64,000 nucleotides of DNA, from positions 4,036,501-4,100,500 of the forward strand of contig JAFMOC010000031.1 in NCBI GenBank assembly GCA_019802505.1, written 5' to 3'. Within the stretch, counting starts at the first letter, position 1, and every line of letters begins with the position of its first letter. Under the pieces are notes generated by a model. That model ran no database searches. It saw nothing but the letters and a program-made list of their open reading frames with translations, and was not told where the DNA came from. Source of the stretch: Corydoras sp. C115 (Eukaryota; Chordata; Actinopteri; Siluriformes; Callichthyidae). Shown in pieces: positions 27,701 to 38,500 of the stretch. A program made the position numbers and the translations under genes.

Positions 27701-28521
27701 TATATTGTGAATTTTTTATCTTATAAAAATAAGGTGCTAAAATGCAACTTAAAACTGTAAAAATATAAGAATAATATTAAAGACCTTCTTTAATCATTAG
27801 GACCCACACAGTGCCACTACAGTTCAGGAAATGGATGGATGGTGGACAATGACATCAACATGGTGGTGTATTAATTTGTTGCGTTGCTTTAAGGGAATTA
27901 GACACATCAATGTCGTTGAAGTTTTTAAGCATCTTATTGACACTGCTGGACTGAGAATGATGCACAAACTAAAAAAAGTCACTATCATTCCGTGGACTAC
28001 TAAAGTATGTAAATAAATTTACTAAAATAGGTATTTATAAAACTACAAAGTAAGTGGAGCTGATAAAATAGACAATGAGTACAGAATCAAGAAGTTGTAC
28101 CTAAGTGACCGGCGACAGTATATGACTAAATGTATATCAACTGAGAATGAGTTAAGGTCTCCCTCTTGTGGATCAAGATGTCACTACAGATTACTTTATT
28201 AATTGACTACGTTTCTTTTTATGACCCGTGGCATTTGGTCACACAGTGTATCTGAATATAGCAATATGACAAGTGTAAATGTTTGCTAGACGTCTCATGT
28301 TAAACCTGACATGATTCCCTTTAACATTTTTTTTTTTCCTGCAAAACTTTAAACTTGGGGCTATAGAGGGGGTCTCCACAAGGCTCTTAAGCAGTTGTTG
28401 AAATTTTTAGCATGACTTATATAAGGAGCCGGCTTATGTAAACTGTACAGCAGTCAGGGAAAGTTCTGCTGCAAGCAAGAGTGAGGTGAAGAAGCAGACA
28501 ACCTCTCTTTCTCTCTCTCAT

Positions 28522-28556
<35 letters not shown>

Positions 28557-29527
28557 TATAACTATAGTCATTTTAATTGTTCAATTAAATTCCTATTTTG
28601 TTTAAAAGTGCAACTGTTAGTTGTAACTGCTGAAATATCAATTTGTAATACACTGTATTCACACATCAGTTTGGGTGTAGATTAAGCTTGAAACAAAAAT
28701 GATTCTAAATTAAAATGTTTATTAAAAATATTTATTTTATAGAATTGTACATAATATTTTGGCCATTCTCAACTTCCTGTCATTATTTTTCAGGTATCAC
28801 CACTGTTCTCACCATGACTACTCTGAGCATCAGTGCCCGCCACTCGCTGCCAAAGGTCTCCTATGCCACCGCCATGGATTGGTTTATAGCAGTCTGTTTC
28901 GCTTTTGTTTTCTCTGCTCTGATTGAGTTTGCTGCTGTGAACTATTTTACTAATGCCCAGGCAGAAAGAGCAAAAAAGAAGGCAGCCAAAAATGCAGCTG
29001 TAGCTGCTGCAAAGAACTCAACACAATCTAACAAGAGCAAGGACATTGAGGAGGTTCTGCAGGTGAGTAATATTAACCCATGTGGGGGGGGGGGCGGTTG
29101 GGGCGTTTCGGGCGCTGGGAAAATTCACCCAGGACAGCTCTTGACTGGAACTATTTATTTAATTTTGTTTTTTAACTCATAAACTTTAAAAATATAGCTT
29201 TAGATAGCTTTAAAAATAATGTTTTAAAATATAACAAAGATATTACACTTGTGAAAAACTGAAATGGAATACTTAAATAAAAACTCGTTACAGAGCTTCT
29301 AGAACTGCACAGCACAAATATATGTTTTGTAGGTTGCAGGACATGAATATTGAATATTAAAACCCTAACCTGCCAGGCACAATATTTCAGTTATTATTTA
29401 TCAGTGTTTGAAAACCACTAGAAAAGCAGCTGAAAGACATTACACATTAATATATGATTTGCAGTGAATATGTACTGTACTCACTGTGTACAGCAGGCTT
29501 TGATTTGATCTGATAGGCTACTAGACC

Positions 29528-29562
<35 letters not shown>

Positions 29563-31364
29563 TTCCAAGTCCATGCATTCTAAACTACTAATGAAAAAAG
29601 ATTTAAAGCTGATGGTAGGTTAGTCGTGCACCACATGGTTAGTAGATAAACAGGTTGCCTTGGCAACATGGTCAAGGCACATCTGCAATGATTTTTGCAC
29701 AGCTACAGAAAGCAAAGAAAAATTAATACACTTCGATGCTTTCCTGAAAGAGTGAGTGATGAAGGAGATTTAGAAACAGCATAAATGATTTTTTGCCATC
29801 CTTTTCCTTTACATCTAACTGTCTTATAAATGTCTTACATCTAACTGTCTTTAAATAAAACTCCAAGTAAAAAGACAAATAGATCAAGGGGGAATGGTAC
29901 TAATAGAATAGTAGGTTTTAATGGTTAATCAAGAGGTGATAGTGGGATAATATAATAAAACATAAGTGCAATGAAGTGGTAACAGATGAGTAATTGAAGA
30001 ATAACAGAATGGAGGAAAAGAGGTAATAAAATGGTAACCGAGCAGTAATAAATATAAAGAACCTCTAGTGTGTTAATAAACATATATCTATGTTTTAAAT
30101 CCATTTTAATAACGAACTGTTATTTTTAATGCCAAAGCATATTTGTATATTTGACATGATGTCTTAATCAATATACAGTGCTGTACACTGAAGTCTAAAC
30201 CAGTCACATGCCCTTACATTATTCATAGGCCTATCTGAAAGAAGGTTCCAACCATGCTGTAATAGCTAAATAAATCCCTGAAAACAGACCTATGCAAAAT
30301 ATAATAGTCCCTAGATCCTGCAGCAACAAAACACCAAAGGGGGTACTTTTCCAACATTCTTAAAATGATCCTATAATACAAAAGCTGTTTCTGAGATTCT
30401 TGTATGTAAAGCTACAGGAACTAACATATAAAATATTTTATATTCCAAGGATGAATCTCTTCATATACATTTTTTAAATTATTCAACCATCCTGTAAGGT
30501 TACAACCTACACACACTTACATATTAACACACCTACTGCCTTCACCACCACTGCCTTAGAGACCTCTAATAAAGCCTGTAAATTTCTTCTAGGAAAATTG
30601 ATGCTGCATAACAGATAAACGGAGGGAGGTTCATATAGGAAAAGAGGAATAAAGCAAAACTACCTCATTCAGCGTTATGCTTTATTTTCCAATCCAGCAC
30701 TTACCTATATGCACACATACTGCTAAATATTCTTCTGTTGGTATACATGCTATACATGTTATATATAGTTTGCACATGCCACATGCCACCCATCCTTTAT
30801 CTAATTGTGTTTTCATGTTTTTCTTTTTCTTTTTTTCTCCAGCAAAACTCTGATACTAATGGAAACCTACGCAAACGTGTGAACTCCACGACTCAGCCCG
30901 AACCAAAAGGCAGCCATAAAAAGGATTCTAGCAGTAAGACCGCTACAGCCATGTCCAGACAGCCACCCACCAGCCAATTATCCTCCAGCTCAGGTACAGC
31001 AAGCAGTTCGTCCAGCCAAACACGACTTAATCCCAAATCTTCAACTCAATCTAATACACTCAATGCAGCTTCCAAAACTACACCTCCTGCTCCACCCTCC
31101 ACACCAACAGTCCCTGAAAACTCATCATCCAGCACACCTGTGGGGCCTGGTACACTTCATCACCTTTTAGGCCCAAAGTTGGAGAATATGCAGAAAAAGG
31201 ATGCCAAGACATCATCCAATGTCCAACAAACAGCATCTGGAACAGGAGCCAGCAAGATTGACAAGTATGCACGCATCCTTTTCCCAGTGTCCTTTGGAGC
31301 ATTTAACATGGTGTACTGGGTTGTGTACTTATCTAAGGACACCATGCAAGCCAAAGCAGACTAA
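17097..31364 (+). CDS. gabra4: GABA-A receptor alpha-4 subunit, complete, nine coding exons
   Basis: Alpha subunit of the GABA-gated chloride channel, a Cys-loop pentamer of neuronal membranes; in mammals alpha-4 is mainly extrasynaptic. Joining 17097-17182, 17378-17496, 21354-21421, 22106-22326, 22720-22802, 25456-25590, 25816-25968, 28794-29062 and 30843-31364 gives 1656 nt, 551 aa, close to human (554 as recalled). In order: signal peptide about 1-29; extracellular domain with FFRQ at 98-101; Arg135 (TFFRN), which marks diazepam-insensitive alpha-4/6; Cys loop C172-C186; TM1 about 255-276, TM2 about 282-303 (TTVLTMTTLSIS), TM3 about 315-336; a long Ser/Thr-rich cytoplasmic loop; TM4 about 521-541. 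The ending KIDKYARILFP...VVYLSKDTM is alpha-4-like. Exon 6 is three codons shorter than the human exon. The start matches the family N-terminus (MV-AKK). Introns are 195 to 3857 bp and all GT-AG. Confidence 0.95.
17378..17496 (+). CDS. gabra4: gabra4 coding exon 2
   Basis: Acceptor TTTGCAG, donor G|GTATGC. Encodes ENFTQILDKLLEGYDSRLRP and the start of the GFGG motif, typical of the mature N-terminus of alpha subunits. ENFT is a potential N-glycosylation site. Confidence 0.95.
19020..19165 (+). mobile_element. Decayed nonautonomous DNA-transposon-like repeat, copy 1
   Basis: AGTATTCTCAGTCCATCAGT, then GTCACTGAGGTGTT and TGATTCACTCATAACAG, resembles a common fish interspersed repeat. Its reverse complement recurs at 27836-27975 and partly at 43085-43130. 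It lies in gabra4 intron 2. Boundaries and superfamily are uncertain; related sequence may start near 18770. Confidence 0.5.
21354..21421 (+). CDS. gabra4: gabra4 coding exon 3 (68 bp)
   Basis: Acceptor TTTTTAG, donor ATG|GTATGT. Encodes [20 protein letters not shown] followed by EM. The 68-bp length equals the matching gabra2 exon at 55964. Confidence 0.96.
21674..21804. repeat. Compound (TTC)n-(TTA)n-(TAG)n microsatellite
   Basis: Three trinucleotide tracts in succession: TTC/CTT to about 21700, TTA to about 21731, then TAG/AGT with one GCGT interruption at about 21775-21779. Located in gabra4 intron 3, 250 bp past exon 3. Confidence 0.95.
22106..22326 (+). CDS. gabra4: gabra4 coding exon 4 (221 bp)
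   Basis: Encodes EYTIDVFFRQTWED through LFRIMKNGTILYTMR. Contains WTPDTFFRNGK with Arg135. HNIT and NGT are potential N-glycosylation sites. The 221-bp length equals gabra2 exon 4. Confidence 0.97.
22720..22802 (+). CDS. gabra4: gabra4 coding exon 5, Cys loop
   Basis: Acceptor CTCTGCAG, donor TT|GTAAGT; 83 bp. Encodes CPMKLVDFPMDGHSC, the signature Cys loop with cysteines 14 positions apart (C172 and C186). Confidence 0.97.
25456..25590 (+). CDS. gabra4: gabra4 coding exon 6
   Basis: Encodes AYPMTEMIYTWTKHSVEVPP through GQTVSSETVKSITG. At 135 bp it is 9 bp shorter than gabra2 exon 6; the missing codons fall after WTK, in a variable loop. Confidence 0.95.
25816..25968 (+). CDS. gabra4: gabra4 coding exon 7, TM1
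   Basis: Encodes GEYVVMTVYFHLKRKMGYFM through ESVPARTVFG. Contains TM1 with the IQTYIPC motif and the start of TM2. Donor G|GTAAGT. Confidence 0.97.
27836..27975 (-). mobile_element. Decayed DNA-transposon-like repeat, copy 2
   Basis: ACATCAACATGGTGGTGTAT then TTGACACTGCTGGACTGAGA matches the reverse complement of the repeat at 19020-19165. Located in gabra4 intron 7. Confidence 0.5.
28523..28555. repeat. (CA)n microsatellite
   Basis: About 33 bp of CA dinucleotides preceded by a CT-rich stretch (28502-28519), in gabra4 intron 7 about 240 bp before exon 8. Confidence 0.95.
28794..29062 (+). CDS. gabra4: gabra4 coding exon 8, TM2-TM3
   Basis: Encodes TM2 (ITTVLTMTTLSIS), the ARHSLPKVSYATAMDW linker, TM3, and the start of the basic cytoplasmic loop (AERAKKKAAKNAAVAAAKN). 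It ends exactly on a codon (GTTCTGCAG|GTGAGT). A G-rich SINE scrap begins 21 nt past the donor. Confidence 0.97.
29084..29137 (-). mobile_element. SINE copy C, small decayed scrap
   Basis: CGTTTCGGGCGCTGGG then CACCCAGGACAG matches the 3' half of the minus-oriented SINE copies (for example 41347-41383). It is preceded by an 11-G run. It sits 21 nt downstream of the gabra4 exon 8 donor. Confidence 0.65.
29529..29562. repeat. (TA)n(CA)n microsatellite
   Basis: TA dinucleotides running into CA dinucleotides, in gabra4 intron 8. Confidence 0.9.
30843..31364 (+). CDS. gabra4: gabra4 coding exon 9 (terminal), cytoplasmic loop and TM4
   Basis: The acceptor is a long T-rich tract ending CTCCAG at 30842. 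Encodes the low-complexity Ser/Thr/Pro-rich loop, then SKIDKYARILFPVSFGAFNM, TM4 and a short tail (SKDTMQAKAD) before TAA. The loop is poorly conserved, as expected; TM4 is alpha-4-like. Confidence 0.97.
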   Translation, partial: QNSDTNGNLRKRVNSTTQPEPKGSHKKDSSSKTATAMSRQPPTSQLSSSSGTASSSSSQTRLNPKSSTQSNTLNAASKTTPPAPPSTPTVPENSSSSTPVGPGTLHHLLGPKLENMQKKDAKTSSNVQQTASGTGASKIDKYARILFPVSFGAFNMVYWVVYLSKDTMQAKAD

Positions 31365-32354
31365 TCACTGGTTTTTTCTTTGTTTGTTTGTTTTTTCAAT
31401 ATTTCCTACAGCCTGAAAGCAAACACTTTGCACACAATTTGTGTGTCAAGCATAAAGCAAAGAAAGAAGAAAGCAAAGCAAAGATAATTTTAAAGGATAA
31501 TTTTGAGGAAAGAAAACATGTTGATGTGGATCACACCCTTAGTATTCAGTAAACACAATATTAGAGGTATTGGTATTGTGTGGCTCCAAGCACATTAATT
31601 ACAAAGCTCGTGATGGAAGAGTGTCATTCATTAAAAACAGAAATACAAAGGAAAGAACAATGCCATTTAGCCATTTTTCTATTGGAACACTTATGAATAT
31701 TCAATGTCTGTCCTTTGTGGCAGATTTGCTTTTAATTCAGAGATGTGTTTGTGTGTGTGCATGTATGTGGTGGTGGGTCCTGTGTGGAGGGTCTTGCTTA
31801 GCTCAAGCCTGATGGAATAACATTTATATATTTATTTAAGGGCAGCCATTACAGATCAGTATGTATAAGCTTTTTTTGATGGAAAATAAGAAAATCCACA
31901 AGGTATAACATTTTAAATGTTGTTTATAAGGAAAATTGATTTTCATAAATGTTGTTTGAAGGACAACCAAACCAACCAAATAAGTGGCTTAAAGCCTGTT
32001 ACATTTTTATTCCCACTGGGTAGGGGTGTATTAAATAGTGTAACAGTGCAGTATACAATAAATGCACCTGTTATCAGAATGGCAGTCAGTATGATCCATG
32101 CCAGTATATTTATTTAGTGCAAATAGTTGCTAGAGAGTTACAGGAGTCGAGAAGGTCCAGAGGAGGACAGGATAACCTTTGATATTCATTATTAAATTGT
32201 TAATGAGTCCCTTAAATAAAACCCAGAGGCAAATTGTATTTTTAGAAAGATAATTACTAGTCAAACTACCAAATGGGGTAAAGGAGAAAATAAGTATGCA
32301 TATAAATAATATAAAGTAAAAAATAATAGTTAAAAATATTGTAATACTACAATA
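31365..32354 (+). other. gabra4: gabra4 3' flank / probable 3'UTR
   Basis: Sequence downstream of the stop with no further coding character. It holds a GT-rich patch at about 31744-31800 and a candidate polyadenylation hexamer at 32057. True 3'UTR length cannot be read from sequence alone; brain-receptor 3'UTRs are often long. Confidence 0.5.
32057..32062 (+). terminator. gabra4: Candidate poly(A) signal AATAAA
   Basis: Canonical AATAAA about 690 bp past the gabra4 stop. Another AATAAA lies near 32215. In AT-rich sequence the hexamer is common by chance, so use is not established. Confidence 0.3.
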
Positions 32355-32613
32355 TTTCCCGGTTCAAATCCCAATCTGGGTGGAGTTTCCATGTTCTCTC
32401 CGTGTCCGCGTGGGTTTCCTCCAGGTTCTCCAGTTTCCTCCCACAGTCCAAAAACATGGATCAAGTCAATTGAGTTCTCCAAATTGCCCCATATAGTAGA
32501 GTGTGTATGTGTGCGTGTCTGTGTGAGTGAGTGTGTGCCCAGCGATAGATTGGCGCCCTGTCCTGAGTGTATCTGCCCAGCGCCCGAAACGTTCTCCCCT
32601 GGATGGGCATGGA
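32355..32613 (+). mobile_element. SINE copy D, truncated at both ends
   Basis: Starts at the B box (GGTTCAAATCC) and includes the GGTGGAGTTTCCATG, TTTCCTCCCACAGTCC and TTGGCGCCCTGTCC blocks. It stops at GGATGGGCATGG, so it lacks the A box and the TGAATG tail. AATATTT occurs at both edges (32351-32357 and 32613-32619), which may be microhomology or a short duplication. It lies about 1 kb past gabra4, possibly inside its 3'UTR. Confidence 0.85.
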
Positions 32614-32655
32614 ATATTTAGATGAATTGGAGATGCCTAATTTCCCCATTACATT

Positions 32656-33080
32656 ATATGGACACAAGTATTTAGGCACACACACACAAACATTACACAT
32701 ACAGGGGCTTTTATAACATTCCATTTTAGGTTGGTTCTGCTTTTGCAGCTGTAATAGCTTTCACTCCTTTTTGAAGCTTTCTCCAATATTCTGGAGTGTG
32801 TCTGTGAGATATTGGATGATGAAGGCCTGGTTTGTAATCTTCATTGTAGCTCATTTCAAAATGTTTAATTGGGTTGATTTCAGAGCTCTTACCAGGCCAT
32901 TTAAATTTACCTTTAAGGATCCTGCTTTTAAATTTTTTCAGCTTTTAGCTTAACCAAACTGTTCACATAAACTTCAAAACATAAACTGGACAAAAGTATT
33001 AAGGTGCTTTACTTTATATACCCGAAACACATGAATTCAGTGATGAAGACGTGTCTCAGAATAAATGATACATATAGTGT
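32656..33080 (+). mobile_element. Decayed nonautonomous DNA transposon (MITE-like)
   Basis: Begins TATATGGACACAAGTATTTA and ends near GTGTCTCAGAATAAATGATA followed by CATATAG, a loose inverted match, flanked by TA. The interior (CAGCTGTAATAGCTTTCACT, GAGTGTGTCTGTGAGATATT, GATGAAGGCCTGGTTTG) matches a widespread fish repeat family known from memory. A second piece is at 47425. Superfamily (Tc1/mariner-like by the TA flank) is a guess. Confidence 0.5.
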
Positions 33081-33084
33081 ATGT

Positions 33085-33178
33085 GTGTTTGCCCTGCAAC
33101 AGACTAGTGACCAGTCCAGGGCATTTCACTGCTTTTTGTCTAATAAGTATTGGGAAAGGCTTCAGACCATAACCGTAA
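33085..33178 (+). mobile_element. Old SINE-like core fragment
   Basis: GCCCTGCAACAGACTAGTGA, then CCAGTCCAGGGCATTTC and GGGAAAGGCTTCAGACC, resembles the conserved body of common teleost SINEs, related but not identical to copies A-H here. Strongly diverged; boundaries approximate. Confidence 0.5.
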
Positions 33179-33215
33179 TTATGATAAGCATATCGTAATT
33201 AAGCAGCATATGATT

Positions 33216-36200
33216 AATATCAAGTCTAATTCTGATTACTTTATCTCTAAAACACACTTTAAAAAAATAAAACAGTTCTAAAGACATGTTTAAAAACATT
33301 AACATGATTTGCAACTCATAATTACTGTTGGGGTTGCTGAAAGGAACATAACTGAAGTAAGCAAATAAACTAACCAGCATGTTTTGTAGTTAAAATAGTG
33401 TGTGATATTTATGAACATTATAACAGTTGCACTGTAGTGTATATGCACTGATTTAAGTAGAAACCAGTAAATGAAGATCCCATCCCTTTTAAAAGTAAAA
33501 AATAAAGAAAGTTTCAAGGCTTCTGCTCTGGAGCGATTAAATGCCAGTCTAGATAACAGACTGATAACCTGTGTCTGTTTAACTGTGACCCTACAGGTTT
33601 TCTAAACTTGATGTAACTTAATGATGTAAATGATTACACACTTACTGTTACTTTAACCAAATTAATATTTCCATAATAAATGTGACGATATGGTTACACA
33701 GTTGTGAGATATTACCAGATTGCTAAAATAACTTTAGTCATAAGGTTGTTTATAAATACTATTAATTCTAAATAAAATTAATAAAATAAAAAAAAATCAA
33801 ACAAGCGATGATTAAAGCCAAATGGCTCAATAAACTAGCACGGCATTGCATTTCATCTACAGGAAATACTTGCTAGCTGTGGTTTTCATGTTGGTCATGC
33901 GGATGCATAGAGTATTAGACTAATAATGTGGTTGACTTTAGATTGATGACATTCGGGATAAATGTAATCAGATTTACATTATAGGGTTTATGTTATTTAA
34001 TATTAATGTTGTTTATTTTTGTTATGTGATGTCTTATCATTTCTTTGAATAACTTATACAGTATTGTAATAATACTGTACAAACCACTTACAATGTGTTT
34101 TGCAGCCATCAATAGCTTCGTAAACTGCAGGGAACAGGACCAACCCTCCATCTAAATAATATAGACATCTCCTGCTAACAACCATCTCTATGTATTAATG
34201 CAGTGTGTCCACTTTACCCATGCCCTTTATCTTATCATTATCCACTTATTGATCACCTACACCATTAATAAATCAGCCCAGCATCCTCCCTTTAGCAAGA
34301 TTAATGACATTGCGCTTAAATCATTACTTGGACATTCATCATTTAGGTGGATAAAAAGGCATTGCAAAAAGAAGAAAGAAAAATATAGAGGTTCTCTTTA
34401 CTAAGTTTTTTTTTTTTTCTGTATATTGCTTTATTTGAGTTCCTGGCCTACGGGCTAAGTTTTTAGAGGAAAATTTACAGTAGATGTTTCTTTAAAAGCT
34501 GGTAAAATGTTCCAGACACTTACCCTTATTTTGGAAATGTAATTAATAGAAAGAACTAGAATGCTTCATATATGTCTCTCAATGTGCCTTAGTGGTCTGT
34601 CATTTCTGTGTTTCCCCTTTTAAGTTTTTTTTCATATGGTTGGTAGCTTAGTAAAATTCCTGTGTCATTTACGGACAAAGCTATCAGCAGATTGATGGGG
34701 TGTTGCAAATGTCCGCTGTTTGTGGTATGCCCGGAAATGCACTTGAGTGTGAAATTGACTTTGTGCCCTTACCATCACCCTGCCTAAATATATTCTCTCA
34801 TTTGTTCACAAGCATGAGCATGCACACACACCCATACACACACACACACACACAATTCTTGTTAACCTCTTGTTAGTCTTTCAAACACGCCCCCTTTGAA
34901 AACTTTTGTAATATACCTAAATCACAATGTCACAAACATATAAGTTATCCAGAACACCCTGGTGTTATTTTTTGGCATTCTTTATTGTTGTTTTTGGAAG
35001 TGTGTAAACTGAGATCAGAAAAATCAGTGGCAAGTGTTGGATGATAAGTAGGACTCATTTGTCAAGGACTATTGATTCCATCTCATGATGGACCTAAATC
35101 TAACTTGTGTACATCGGGTGATTTAACATGTTGCTCATCTATGAGACTAATGTATTTCAGCTTTGATTTCAAAAGTCAGAAGACAATATCTGTTACATTT
35201 TGTCCATCATATTCTTTCAAACTGTTGTTATTTTTGACATTTAATTCATTTTTTAAAATGTTTTTAATAAAACAGTTGCTTGGTTCCTTTTGCCAGTTAG
35301 CATGTTTTGTCTGGTCAAGGAACATGTGCAATATAAAAAGCTGGCTTATTAAGATTTAAAGCTCCAATCAACTAAATACTGCAATCCCTAGGACCTGTAT
35401 TTACTATTGGACAGTATGCCATTAATGCTAATCAACACTCGTGGTTATTTTGCTCTTCTGTTTTTTCTTTTTTTGAAAAATCTACTGCATTATTATTTGT
35501 CTTTCAAGCACTTCTTTTACCAACAATGACAATTCCTGTAAATTCCTGTTTCTTATATTAGCCAGTTGAACGAGATGTCCACCTAAAATGCTTCCTGCAT
35601 GCTCACAGACTTTTGGGTGGCATATGTTATAGTCTACCACTGCCACTGAACTAGCAAAGGACATTGGAGAGTCTTCCTTTCCTCAGACACTGGTAGTACT
35701 GAAATTACAGATTTTTCATAGAAAAGGTAAAACAACTCTTCTTTTTTCCTCCGGAGAGCACACAACGCAAAGGAAGAGATAATATACCAAACAAAAACAG
35801 ATGAGCCATCATCCTGAAAGACTACTGAGACCATGATATGACCAAGAGTTCAATCAAATCCAGTATGTAATACAATAATTGAATGTCTTTGTACAGAGAA
35901 AAAAAACATAACATTTGTGTTTTGTAGTCAAAGAAATATTGTTTACTATTGCCCTATGCAAGGTAATTACCTTAGAATTGTAATATAGAGCAAGCACCTC
36001 GTCTGGTTTCTAAGGCTGAGGTCATTCACAGTTAAATAAGGCGTGCAAAAATAAATACAATAAACATGCACATCAGCAATGCATACGTGGTCTTCATTCT
36101 TCAAATTTTTCAAATATCTGTTGGTGTCAAAATTGATGCAACATACTATGCGGAAAGAGACAGATCTAGGTTGTTGGTTTATGGGTTATAAAGTTGAGCC

Positions 36201-37261
36201 TCTGGGAAGATGTGAAACATCACAATGCATTATTTTAAGAGCCTCAAGGTTTGATGCAAAATCATCTGTATACACACCATCTATAGCTCATTAATCATAC
36301 TGTCGCCTAAAGAGACAACAGTGGTACATTTGAATGTACAAAAGGTTTATTTTGCTTAAGTGAATCAAAATGATTCTGTGAAATGATGTAACATTTCCTG
36401 CATTGTTTTCTTTTGTTTTCCTGTTGTGTGGCAATAAAACTCACTTTCAATTGCAGAATTTAGGAACCTTGCGAATCTCTTTGTCAAACAGATGACAACC
36501 TATTTATACTAAAAAGACCTTTAATTTATATAGCTTCTTATTAAAAATGGAGATCAGGTCATTTACTAGCAAGTTCAACATGATCCAAAAGTGGAAAAAA
36601 AAAGAAGCTGGCTGCCGCTAACATTATTGAATAGCCACATCAGTGAAAGCAATTTTAGCTTCATTGTGAGTAGAAAAAAATAAGTTAGATGACTTAATGG
36701 CATTTCTCAGGGTTCTTTCTCAATTTTTATTCCTTTAATTTTTGATAATGTTCTCCCTACTGATTCTTTGTCTAATTCCTACATCTTTATATGTGAATGA
36801 TTAAAAAAAAGAAAATGCAGAAATTTTTCCCCTTTGCAGAAGTTAGCTTGCTCTAGATTTGCATTAAATAAATCTAATGTGTACAAATAGTTTACTTTAT
36901 AATATAATTTATATTATTTTATGCATATATATATATTACTGCGATTCACAATATTACAAACAAACAAAATATACAGCATGATGTCCAATACACCATATAT
37001 AATGCCAATGGCTTTGCAAATAAAATGAATAATTTATATTATTATAGTACTTCAAATAAAATAAAAGTTAAATCACAAGCAGATTATGTCCTACCTATTG
37101 TTTCTGCTAGAGGGAAGATGTTGAAGAAAGGTTGTATTTAGGGCATGTGGCATCTGTAATGAATTTCTAAGGTCTTTTCTAGTTCTTGAATAGTTTAAGT
37201 CCTGTAAGGTGGACTGTAGATCCTCGCTGTTTATTTATTAATATTTATCTTATTTTCTTCC
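33216..37261. other. Intergenic, no gene seen
   Basis: AT-rich sequence between gabra4 and gabra2. A CA-rich patch lies at 34822-34854. No exon or identifiable repeat body was found. Confidence 0.55.
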
Positions 37262-37440
37262 AGCTCAGAGTTTGCTGCAGTATGTTCATATCCTGCTTTG
37301 CTGCTGCTCTGAACCAGACTGTGATGGATGAGTTAAGGACTGATTCAATGCAGTGTAGAATGGATTCAACAGCCCCTGTGGCAAACCATTCTTATTCTGC
37401 TGTAGACAAGACATACTCTACTGGGCCTTATTGTGGATGA
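37262..37440 (-). mobile_element. Non-LTR retrotransposon fragment, minus strand
   Basis: The reverse complement, read across shifted frames, resembles the C-terminal reverse-transcriptase stretch HKAQQRxYxLRxLRxxGLPQ with a later F/Y-T-x-I-x-S-V-L-x-S-S-I-T pattern, known from fish Rex1/L2-type elements. Stops and frame breaks show decay. Clade not assignable by eye. Confidence 0.5.
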
Positions 37441-37949
37441 GCAACAGTTAGTTTGTTTCCCATTTAAAGTCAATAGCAAAAAAAATGTATCCAGGGACAT
37501 GAGAGTAATTGATACAGGACTTTTAATGTCAGTGTTCTGACTTTATCAAAGCACTAGCTGCTCAACCCGCTAATATGCAGAATTTTTGCAGTACTGATGC
37601 TGACATTGAAATTAAGATCTTTCTCTCAGTACATGTAAAGTCTTATTAAATATTCACTACCATATGTGCCTAATCCTCTTGCTTTAAAATAAATAATTTA
37701 ATTACTAACAAAGACTTGTCTTTTATTAAATGATATTACAAAAAAACCCAAATGTTTAATAAAGTCCTATAATAGCCCCAGTATATCAACAACTCCATAT
37801 TATTTCTAATCTTTCTTCCTTTAAAGATTATCCAATCTTACTAGAATTTGACTCTCTTGATCTATGTCTCTTCTGTCCTGATACTTTCACATATGCCTTT
37901 CACATTCTTAATCATTAAATTCTACCATCTGTCTTTTCCAGCTTTTAAT

Positions 37950-38500
37950 TCATTGACTTGGCATTGGTTTGCTTCTTACCATAAAAGTCAGACATACCAT
38001 GGGGCTTGAAGAGGCTTTACATCTAGGCCATGCAGCTTATCTGCAGGAGTCTCAAAAGACTGAGTGTAGGGCCTGCTTTATTTCTCTCTTTACACCCACA
38101 CTCCTAGTGTAGTCATATGCTCCCATGGCTTCTCTGGTTATTGCTATGCTGATGATTCCCAACAAATCCTCTTCCTTTAGACACCTCATTTCCAGCTTGT
38201 ATCTCTGCATGTTGAAAGAACATAGATCCTCATCAATTATGGCAAGTCTGAGCTGCTTTACTTCTGGCAACATGTCCCCATGTCAAGATCTTTTTACAGC
38301 TTCTCTCTAAAAATTCCACAGCTGAACTTATACGGCAGAATAAGAAAGACTGCAGTCATGTCTAGTAAACTAGATTTCTCTGCCTACGTTACAAATGTGA
38401 CCTGGTCATACACATTTTTCCTGCACAACTGCAGTTTGATTATTTTTAGAATTAAAGCTATACAGCAGCTTGTTGCAGTTATTTCTAGACAAGACTAATT
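37950..38500 (+). mobile_element. LINE remnant, L2-like RT core with YADD
   Basis: In order: a WFASY-like piece near 37965; GVSKD*V*G near 38045, standing for the GVPQGSVLGP motif; TGCTATGCTGATGAT at about 38142, encoding the catalytic YADD of reverse transcriptases in one frame; a LKEHR/SELLYF-like region; then SKLDFSAYVTNVTWSYTFFL near 38364-38420 and QQLVAVISRQD at the end. Multiple stops and frame changes show it is dead. It ends just where the fragment at 8830 begins in the element's reading order. Confidence 0.7.

Noticed and set aside
28715..29182. 155-aa continuous open frame around gabra4 exon 8
   Set aside because: The ends beyond 28794 and 29062 are intronic read-through; the middle is the real exon with consensus splice sites.
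30738..31364. 208-aa continuous open frame as an independent gene
   Set aside because: The part before 30843 is the T-rich intron end; the remainder is gabra4 exon 9.
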